NCBI RefSeq assembly: GCF_004310285.1
Contig: NZ_SISF01000033.1
Span: forward strand, 434,001-498,000
Direction of reading: 5' to 3'
Length of the DNA: 64,000 bases
Source of the DNA: Agrobacterium cavarae
GTDB taxonomy: Bacteria > Pseudomonadota > Alphaproteobacteria > Rhizobiales > Rhizobiaceae
Shown piece by piece: positions 58,009 through 64,000 of this stretch. The notes under the pieces are model-generated. The model was not told the origin of the DNA. It saw nothing but the letters and a program-made list of their open reading frames with translations, and made no database searches. The position numbers were made by a program, and so were the translations under genes. Every line of letters begins with the position of its first letter. Positions within the stretch are counted from its first letter, which is position 1.

Positions 58009-59577
58009 ATGACCTCTCACAGCACCGCGCTACGTCAAAAGACGTTGCGCAGAGCAGCCGCCGCTCTGCCGGCCTGCCTGTCGCTGTGCGCGTCCCTCTC
58101 CCTCGCCTTGCCCCTGCCCGCGCAGGCGCAGACGCTCGGGCAGAATAGAGGCCAGAACACGGGCCAGAATACCGGACAGAATACGGATCGGAACACGCCG
58201 GTGCAGCCTGCCGGGCTGCAAAGCGCCGACCCTTATGCCAACGATCCGGCCTCCGGCAAGAACCCGACGCCTGCCGCGACCGTCGTTCCCACGCCGAGAC
58301 CGACCACCGGCACCACGACCACGAACGGTACGCGCACAAGCGTCGATCCTGGCAGCGCCGTGGCGGAGCCAGTCGATGAAGCGATAGAACCGGTCGATCG
58401 GCGGGAAAACACCTATGAGACCACGCTTGACGGCGGCGAAAAGGTTGCGATCGATGATGGCACCGCGCCCGGCATCCGCATCGGCACGCTGACGCTGCGC
58501 CCCTCCATCAGCCAGACGATCAACCATGAGAACAAGACATTTGCCACAGGATCGACCAACCGCAATTATCTGGCGACCGGCATTCGCGGCACCTTGACGA
58601 GCGACTGGTCCCGCCATGCGCTGACCGTCACCGGCGAAGGGATCTACGAGCGCAATCTCGGCGGCAGCAGCGCGGGCGAAAGTCCGAGCGCCAATGTGCA
58701 GGCCGAACTGCGCCTCGATCTGGCCGACCAGACGACAGCCAGGCTGAAAGCCGGCTACACCTTCAGCCGCGAGGATACAACCGATCCGAACGCCATTACC
58801 GGTGCGGCGGTGCAGGGCGGCGAGCACCTCTTCACCACCGGTGCATCGATCGAGCACAATGTCGCCCTCGTCAAGACGCTTGCCGCACTCGATCTGTCGC
58901 GCACCGTCTATACCGACGCCAAGGGGCTCAACGGCCAGCCGATCAGCCTGTCCGATCGCGATCGCTCAGGTGCCGCCGTCCGCGGACGTGTCGGTTATGA
59001 AGTGTCGCCCGCCCTCATTCCCTTCCTGGAAGCGACAGGGGCGCTCAGCTCCTACGACCAGAAGACAGACAGAACCGGCTACCAGCGCTCATCCGTCTCC
59101 TATGGCGCGAAGGTCGGAACGCAGATCGATCTTGGCGAGAAGTGGCGCGGCGAAGTGGCCGTCGGCCTTCTTCGGCGCGACTATGACGATAGCCGCCTGG
59201 CATCCGTCAACGCGCTGACCACCGATGGCACACTGACCTGGTCGCCGATGCGCGGAACGGACGTCAACTTCGGCCTGAAGACGGACATCGAAGACTTTGC
59301 CGGCGGCCCTGAGGGCGGCTGGGTGACGCGTCAGTTGACCGTCGGCCTGATCCAGCAATTGCGCTATGACCTCGTGGCACGGCTGACGACCGGACTGGAA
59401 CACCGCAACTTCCAGACCTCCAGCATCAGGGACGAGACGAAATATACGCTTGGTGCCGGTCTGACCTGGAATATCAACCGCTACCTCGATTTCACCACCG
59501 ACGTCAGCTACGACACCACGCCCGTGACCAACAACCACAATTGGCGCATCGGCGCTGGCCTGACGCTCAAGCGATAG
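58009..59577 (+). CDS. Outer-membrane beta-barrel protein (BBP2-like)
   Basis: The protein of about 522 residues has a signal peptide (ALPACLSLCASLSLALPLPA...AQA), a (GQNT)n repeat segment, a Thr/Pro-rich linker and, from about residue 150, alternating amphipathic strands typical of a putative beta-barrel porin (BBP2_2), ending in WRIGAGLTLKR. The final residue is not the usual Phe. ATG 58009 is preferred to GTG 58000. Neighbouring kdsD, galU and mltB suggest an envelope polysaccharide role, which is inference. Confidence 0.82.
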   Translation: MTSHSTALRQKTLRRAAAALPACLSLCASLSLALPLPAQAQTLGQNRGQNTGQNTGQNTDRNTPVQPAGLQSADPYANDPASGKNPTPAATVVPTPRPTTGTTTTNGTRTSVDPGSAVAEPVDEAIEPVDRRENTYETTLDGGEKVAIDDGTAPGIRIGTLTLRPSISQTINHENKTFATGSTNRNYLATGIRGTLTSDWSRHALTVTGEGIYERNLGGSSAGESPSANVQAELRLDLADQTTARLKAGYTFSREDTTDPNAITGAAVQGGEHLFTTGASIEHNVALVKTLAALDLSRTVYTDAKGLNGQPISLSDRDRSGAAVRGRVGYEVSPALIPFLEATGALSSYDQKTDRTGYQRSSVSYGAKVGTQIDLGEKWRGEVAVGLLRRDYDDSRLASVNALTTDGTLTWSPMRGTDVNFGLKTDIEDFAGGPEGGWVTRQLTVGLIQQLRYDLVARLTTGLEHRNFQTSSIRDETKYTLGAGLTWNINRYLDFTTDVSYDTTPVTNNHNWRIGAGLTLKR

Positions 59578-59653
59578 GCCGTTGGTGCTGTCAGGGTGAT
59601 CCTTCAGCTTGACCCACTGCTGTCCGGTTTAATGAGCCATAGCTATCGTTTGC

Positions 59654-59744
59654 ACCCTCATTCCTGTGCTTGTCACAGGAATCCAGCCGACGCGCGTCTG
59701 CGCGGCAAGAAAAGTCTTTTCAGACCAAAGACTTGGTTTGACTG
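59654..59744. repeat. Intergenic repeat, family A copy 3 (right arm lost)
   Basis: The left 50 bases match copy 1 almost exactly (TTCCTGTGCTTGTCACAGGA and CCGACGCGCGTCTGCGCGG), and AAAGACTTGGTTTGACT follows, but the right arm is missing. Confidence 0.75.
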
Positions 59745-59795
59745 AACGAGCCCCGACCATGGCACCGGACAAGTGTGGGCCTATGCCACAAAAAC

Positions 59796-59822
59796 AAATC
59801 CCGGCACGATGCCGGGATTGAC
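59796..59822 (-). terminator. Intrinsic terminator of galU
   Basis: AATCCCGGCA and GCCGGGATT form a stem around CGAT; on the minus strand it is followed by TTTGTTTTT. Confidence 0.85.
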
Positions 59823-59895
59823 GTTTTTCAGAACCGATGCCTCCCCCGCCACTTGGGACCAAGTCCGACATGGCAGGTCAGGAGCGATACGGTCA

Positions 59896-60786
59896 TCAGC
59901 CCATCTTGGCGATGATGTCCTTCAGCGGGCCTTCGATCAGCGGACGGATGTCCTCGCGCTGCAGGGCGAAAGCGAGGTTTGCCAGAATGAAGCCATCCTT
60001 GGCGCCGGTGTCGTAGGTCTCGCCGCGGAACGGATAAGCGGTGAAATCCTGCTGCTTCAAAAGCTTCAGCATGCTGTCGGTCAGCTGGATCTCATTGCCG
60101 GCACCGCGCTCCTGCGTTTCCAGAAGCGTGAAGATTTCCGGCTGAAGGATATAGCGGCCATTGATGAAGTAGTTCGATGGCTGCGTGCCCTTGGCGGGCT
60201 TTTCCACCATATCGATGATGCGGAAACCGTTGCCGATCTCTTCGCCGGGCGCGACGATGCCGTAACGATGGGCGAGTTCCGGTGCGCATTCTTCGACCGC
60301 CAGAACGTTGCCGCCGCTCTGATCGTAGAGCTCGACCATGCCCTTGAGGCAGGACTTGTTGTCGCCGGTCATGATCATGTCGGGCAGAAGAACCGCGAAA
60401 GGCTCGTCGCCGACGATGTCACGGGCGCACCAGACCGCATGGCCAAGACCGAGCGGAACCTGCTGGCGGGTGAAGCTGGCCGTGCCGGCCTTGGGCAGAA
60501 TGTTCGTCAGCAGCGTCAGTTCGGCATTCTTGTTGCGCTCGCGCAGCATCTGCTCCAGTTCGAACTGGATATCGAAATAGTCTTCGATCACGCCCTTGCC
60601 GCGTCCGGTCACGAATACGAAATGCTCGATACCAGCCTCAGCCGCTTCGTCCACCACATATTGGATGACCGGCTTGTCAACGACGGTGAGCATTTCCTTC
60701 GGAACAGCTTTGGTTGCCGGCAGGAAACGGGTGCCAAGGCCAGCCACCGGAAAGACCGCTTTCCGAATTTTCTTTTTTTCTACCAC
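59896..60786 (-). CDS. galU: UTP-glucose-1-phosphate uridylyltransferase
   Basis: The 296-residue enzyme makes UDP-glucose. The nucleotidyltransferase signature is KAVFPVAGLGTRFLPATKAV, with QVPLGLGHAVWCARDIVG and AYPFRGETYDTGAKDGFILA. In rhizobia the equivalent exoN supplies UDP-glucose for exopolysaccharide. Translation begins at GTG 60786, preceded by AGGAGG 5 bases upstream; an ATG two bases earlier is out of frame and an extension to 60828 has no support. A terminator follows. Confidence 0.95.
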   Translation of the reverse strand: MVEKKKIRKAVFPVAGLGTRFLPATKAVPKEMLTVVDKPVIQYVVDEAAEAGIEHFVFVTGRGKGVIEDYFDIQFELEQMLRERNKNAELTLLTNILPKAGTASFTRQQVPLGLGHAVWCARDIVGDEPFAVLLPDMIMTGDNKSCLKGMVELYDQSGGNVLAVEECAPELAHRYGIVAPGEEIGNGFRIIDMVEKPAKGTQPSNYFINGRYILQPEIFTLLETQERGAGNEIQLTDSMLKLLKQQDFTAYPFRGETYDTGAKDGFILANLAFALQREDIRPLIEGPLKDIIAKMG

Positions 60787-60986
60787 ACATCCCTCCTCAG
60801 AGATTTCAACGGCATTTAAGTAACGCACACGAACTTGTTATGACAAAAGTGGCAAGTTTTTGCAAAGCGTGACCTTACCTATCGTTAATGGTAAAGAATT
60901 TGTTGACTTTAATTTGGTACCCCATCGTGAAGCCCGATGCGTATCTCGCAATCGAACTGACATTCGAGAGAAACGAAAGACTGACG

Positions 60987-62210
60987 ATGAAAAAGATGAT
61001 CCTTTCCGGCGTCCGTAAATTTGGCTGCGTGGCACTCGCAGGCCTGACCATTGCTTTGACGCCCGTCACTGCAAGTGCAGATGCGGGTTTCAAACAATGG
61101 ATCAACCAGTTCTATGCCACAGCCGCCAAGGAAGGCATTTCGCGCGCGACCTATCAGAAAGCCTTTGCAGGCGTAACTGAACCTGATCCGGACGCGCTGC
61201 GCAAGGCAACCTTCCAGCCCGAATTCACCACTCAGATATGGGATTATCTCGACAGCCGCGTGAACCCCTACACGGTGCGCATCGGCCGCGAGATGAAGAT
61301 GAAGCACGCCACGACGCTCAACTGGATCGAGCGCAATTTCGGCGTCGACAAGCACGTCATCCTCGCCATCTGGTCGATGGAATCCAATTACGGCGCGGTG
61401 CTGGAAAAGCCCGAACGCCTGCATAATATTCCTCAGGCACTGGCGACGCTCGCCTATTCCGACCCGAAGCGTGCCAAGTTTGCCCGCACCCAGCTGATTG
61501 CCGCACTGAAAATCCTGCAGTCGGGCGATGTGACGCCAAAGCAGCTGACCGGCTCCTGGGCGGGTGCCATGGGCCACACCCAGTTCATCCCGACGAGCTA
61601 CCTGCTCTATGCGGTCGATGCGGACGGTAACGGCAAGCGCGACATCTGGCATTCCGTGCCGGATGCGCTGGCAACCGCTGCAAATCTTCTGGCCAAGAAC
61701 GGCTGGGAGCCCGGCCGCACCTGGGGCTACGAGACGGCCGTGCCTGCGGGTGGTGCTCGCTATGCGGACCAGACGAAGAGCCTGGCCGAATGGCAGAAGC
61801 TCGGCTTCTTCCGCCCCAATGGTAAGGGTTTCCCGCGCGGTTCGGATCGCGCGACGCTGAAGCTCGAAGGCGGTTCCAACGGTCCGGGCTTCCTGATGAC
61901 CAAGAACTTCTTCACCATCAAGCGCTACAACGCGTCGGACAGCTACGCGCTGGCCGTCGGCCTTCTGGCCGACGAGATTGCCGGTTTCGGCGGCATGCAG
62001 CAGAAGTGGCCGCGCCCGAATGGCACGCTCGACATCAAGGAGAAGTTCGAGCTTCAGACGCGCATGAAGGAACTCGGCTATTATGATGGCGAAATCGACG
62101 GCAATTTCGGCTCCGGCTCCAAAGCGGCAATCAGCGCCATCCAGAAACGCATGGGCCTGCAAAATGACGGCGAGCCATCGCAGACCTTGCTGAGAGCGCT
62201 TCGTAACTGA
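60987..62210 (+). CDS. Lytic murein transglycosylase, MltB family
   Basis: The 407-residue protein has a signal peptide (ending near ASADAGF), an SLT_2/MltB-type domain (catalytic Glu in ILAIWSMESNYGAVL; AGAMGHTQFIPTSYLL) and a C-terminal peptidoglycan-binding repeat (RMKELGYYDGEIDGNFGSGS). It should cut peptidoglycan glycan strands with anhydro-end formation. ATG 60987 is preferred to the in-frame ATG at 60888. It is followed by the SGNH gene in the same direction. Confidence 0.93.
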   Translation: MKKMILSGVRKFGCVALAGLTIALTPVTASADAGFKQWINQFYATAAKEGISRATYQKAFAGVTEPDPDALRKATFQPEFTTQIWDYLDSRVNPYTVRIGREMKMKHATTLNWIERNFGVDKHVILAIWSMESNYGAVLEKPERLHNIPQALATLAYSDPKRAKFARTQLIAALKILQSGDVTPKQLTGSWAGAMGHTQFIPTSYLLYAVDADGNGKRDIWHSVPDALATAANLLAKNGWEPGRTWGYETAVPAGGARYADQTKSLAEWQKLGFFRPNGKGFPRGSDRATLKLEGGSNGPGFLMTKNFFTIKRYNASDSYALAVGLLADEIAGFGGMQQKWPRPNGTLDIKEKFELQTRMKELGYYDGEIDGNFGSGSKAAISAIQKRMGLQNDGEPSQTLLRALRN

Positions 62211-62300
62211 TCGGGCAACCGATCGCCTAGCGGATAAAAGTCCTGACGAGCCTCGTACATTAGAATATAATCAATGGGACCGTCTCGGGAACATCACGCC

Positions 62301-63539
62301 ATGACCACAAGAGAAGCAGGACCCTTTGCAAAGATCATGAAGCGCGGCAGCGTCGCGCTTCTTGTCGTGACATTCAGCCTGCCCTCCTGGACAGCACCTG
62401 CTATTGCGCAGGAGTATCGCGAGCGCCGCACGCTGATGGAAATGCTCTTCGGCGGCCCCAACCAATATAATGATCGTCTCTATGCGCCCGAACGCCGCGA
62501 GCAGCGCCGGCAGGCAGCCCCGCAGCGGCAAAATTCCAGCCGCTCCGTCACCAGGCCTGCCGCACCGCGCAGCACGCCCTCGGTGGTGCAGATGCGCACC
62601 GCCAAGCCCGCACCGGTGGAGAAGCTGGAGAATGCCCGACGTGTTCTCGTCGTCGGTGATTTTCTCGCCGGCGCCATGGGCGAAGCGCTGGTCTCCACCT
62701 TCGAGACCTCGGCGAGCATTGCCATCGATGTGCGCGCCAATGGCTCATCCGGCCTCGTGCGCTCCGATTACTACGATTGGTTTGCCAACCTTCCGCAATT
62801 CATCAAGGACACCAAGCCCGCCACCATCGTCATCATGATGGGTTCCAACGACCGTCAGGCCATGGACATTGGCGGCACCAAGGAGAAATACGGCACCGAG
62901 ATCTGGTTCAAGGAATATGAGCGGCGCATCGATGCGCTGATCACGCTTGCCAAGCGCCAGCAGGTGCCGGTGCTCTGGGTCGGCCTGCCCGCCTTCCAGT
63001 CGCCATCGCTGACGGCCGATTTCGTCGGGTTCAACCGGCTTTACCGCAGCCATATCGAAAAGCTCGGCGGCGAGTTCGTCGATGTCTGGGATGGCTTCGT
63101 CGATGAAGGCGGCAAATACGTGACCACCGGCTATGATGTGAACGGCCAGCAGGCCCGTCTGCGCGAAGCGGATGGCATCGGCATGACGCAGGCCGGAAAG
63201 CAGAAGCTTGCCTTCTACGTGGAGAAATTCGTCCGCCGCCATCTGGATAGTGCCGAGCCCGGCCTCGGCACGCTGGACGGCAGCAACCTGCCCTCCCTCA
63301 CCTCGCTGCCCGCTATGGGCATCGATGCGCAGCAGGTACGTACTCAACCGATCAGCCTGACCGACCCTGACCTCGACGGTGGCGACGCACTGCTGGGCGG
63401 AAAGCAGGCGCCTGCGAAATTCTCCGTCGTCGAAACACCACGCGAAAGACTGACGAAGCGCGGACTGATGGAAGATGCGCCGCTTGGCCGCGTGGATGAT
63501 TATCGCATGCCGCCAACGGATGAAACCGCCGCGAAATGA
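62301..63539 (+). CDS. Exported SGNH/DUF459 hydrolase-like protein
   Basis: The protein of about 412 residues has a signal peptide (GSVALLVVTFSLPSWTAPAI...AQ), a basic Arg/Gln-rich linker and an SGNH domain (VLVVGDFLAGAMGEAL, IMMGSNDRQAMDI, VLWVGLPAFQSPSL, DGIGMTQAGKQKLA). The first block has GDFLA where typical SGNH enzymes have GDSxs, so the nucleophile is absent. DUF459 proteins accompany mltB-like genes. ATG 62301 is chosen; 62274 is an alternative. Confidence 0.85.
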   Translation: MTTREAGPFAKIMKRGSVALLVVTFSLPSWTAPAIAQEYRERRTLMEMLFGGPNQYNDRLYAPERREQRRQAAPQRQNSSRSVTRPAAPRSTPSVVQMRTAKPAPVEKLENARRVLVVGDFLAGAMGEALVSTFETSASIAIDVRANGSSGLVRSDYYDWFANLPQFIKDTKPATIVIMMGSNDRQAMDIGGTKEKYGTEIWFKEYERRIDALITLAKRQQVPVLWVGLPAFQSPSLTADFVGFNRLYRSHIEKLGGEFVDVWDGFVDEGGKYVTTGYDVNGQQARLREADGIGMTQAGKQKLAFYVEKFVRRHLDSAEPGLGTLDGSNLPSLTSLPAMGIDAQQVRTQPISLTDPDLDGGDALLGGKQAPAKFSVVETPRERLTKRGLMEDAPLGRVDDYRMPPTDETAAK

Positions 63540-63692
63540 ACGTCCTGCGGGAAAAACGGTAGTCGGCTACCCGAACGACGATCTTTGTCATCACGAAATA
63601 TTAAAATCGGAACGATCGACGCTGGCCTCGTGTTAACGCCCGGCAAGGCATGAGGCCTTGCATAAAAAGATGGATATGAGGAGTATACCGTC

Positions 63693-63887
63693 ATGGCCAA
63701 TCAAGGTGGCACGCACGAACAGCACGTCAAAGCCGGCAAGCAGTCGCACAAGAATAGCGACGACAAGGCAACAACCCGCAGCGCATCTTCCAAGTCCTCG
63801 GCGGACAGCAAGAGCAGCGGCAAGCAGGGTGGCTCGCCCGAGCAGCACATGAAGGCCGGCCAGCAGAGCCACAAGAACAAGCATTGA
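63693..63887 (+). CDS. KGG-type stress-induced small protein
   Basis: The 64-residue protein has two near-identical modules (GGTHEQHVKAGKQSHKN and GGSPEQHMKAGQQSHKN) joined by a Ser/Lys/Asp linker. The GG...K.G.QSHKN pattern is that of the general stress KGG/Con-10-like family. It is very hydrophilic and probably disordered. GAGGAG lies upstream, and a strong terminator follows. Confidence 0.85.
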   Translation: MANQGGTHEQHVKAGKQSHKNSDDKATTRSASSKSSADSKSSGKQGGSPEQHMKAGQQSHKNKH

Positions 63888-63902
63888 TGTCCACACATGT
63901 GG

Positions 63903-63943
63903 AAAACGGCCCTCGCGCAGATGCACGGGGGCCGTTTTTTTGT
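63903..63943 (+). terminator. Intrinsic terminator of the KGG-like gene
   Basis: AAAACGGCCC and GGGGCCGTTTTTTT form a stem around a loop of about 14 bases, ending in a T run. Confidence 0.88.
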
Positions 63944-63969
63944 GGGGATGCGCTGGTGAGCCACCGCTA

Positions 63970-64000
63970 TCAAGCAATCTGGCCGACCAGCCGTTCCCGC
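63970..64000 (-). CDS. Possible C-terminal end of a minus-strand gene (partial)
   Basis: The minus-strand frame entering from the window edge reads RERLVGQIA and stops at TGA (63970-63972). It lies just beyond the terminator of the convergent KGG-like gene. Too short to identify. Confidence 0.3.
   Translation of the reverse strand, partial: RERLVGQIA

Larger units (their letters stand above)
59578..59895. other. Gap between the beta-barrel gene and galU
   Basis: A 318-base gap between convergent genes. It holds repeat family A copy 3 and the galU terminator. No gene is seen. Confidence 0.5.

Noticed and set aside
1..64000. Integrated prophage or genomic island
   Set aside because: No integrase, tRNA attachment site, transposase gene or block of atypical genes was found; the content is core metabolism and envelope genes.

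Overview
The window looks like chromosomal backbone of a Rhizobiaceae alphaproteobacterium of the Agrobacterium/Rhizobium type. The evidence is the set of marker families: RcdA (DUF1465) with CtrA boxes, GapR (DUF2312), DUF1192, DUF1244, DUF1036, DUF4164, an Omp10-like lipoprotein, homospermidine synthase, a class I aldolase, a 6S RNA beside zapA, and several families of short palindromic intergenic repeats. No prophage, plasmid genes, intact transposase, CRISPR array, tRNA or rRNA was seen. Genus and species cannot be fixed from the sequence alone.

Layout. 0-7 kb: end of an unknown gene, a flavin monooxygenase, YebC, a pyridoxamine-oxidase-like stress protein, an exported metallo-beta-lactamase-fold protein, then a minus-strand run of CNNM/CorC transporter, 5-formyltetrahydrofolate cyclo-ligase and YmdB-type phosphodiesterase, with 6S RNA and zapA/DUF4164 upstream. 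8-16 kb: central carbon genes tkt, gap, pgk and class I fba, interrupted by a K+/H+ antiporter. 16-22 kb: a small HTH membrane protein, an unlisted 51-residue membrane protein, an MFS permease with DUF1192, an intergenic region with two exact CtrA boxes and a probable small RNA, rcdA, rpmE and an MsbA-like ABC exporter. 22-29 kb: a MotA/OmpA-type proton-channel pair, an inositol monophosphatase, a Sel1-repeat protein, a divergent ThiE-like protein and a TauE permease. 29-36.5 kb: two DUF465 proteins around a 272-bp inverted-repeat element, purE-purK, rpmJ, a TPR protein, gapR, DUF1244, N-formylglutamate amidohydrolase, DUF1036 and pyruvate kinase. 36.9-39.2 kb: an orphan repeat protein made of 91 uninterrupted octapeptides arranged in 136-residue super-repeats. 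39.8-50 kb: a peptidoglycan-peptidase-like protein, an NtrC-type regulator without the GAFTGA loop, oligoendopeptidase F, a class IV PLP enzyme, a DUF333 protein, a PAS-GGDEF cyclase, homospermidine synthase and an Omp10-like lipoprotein. 50-64 kb: a 5'-nucleotidase fused to LysM, ferrochelatase, a stomatin/NfeD pair, a TetR/EamA divergent pair, arabinose-5-phosphate isomerase, a beta-barrel protein, galU, an MltB-type transglycosylase, an SGNH protein and a KGG-like stress peptide.

Together the genes serve lower glycolysis and the pentose phosphate pathway, purine and heme synthesis, polyamines, ribosome parts, cell-cycle control, and envelope or surface-sugar functions. Most genes are single or in two-gene operons, often with stop/start overlaps, and TTG or GTG starts are common. 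The least explained items are the octapeptide super-repeat protein (36955-39159), the CtrA-boxed candidate small RNA upstream of rcdA (about 18648-18748), the regulator without GAFTGA, and five families of intergenic repeats. Functions are assigned by recognising motifs and family resemblance. No database search was run.
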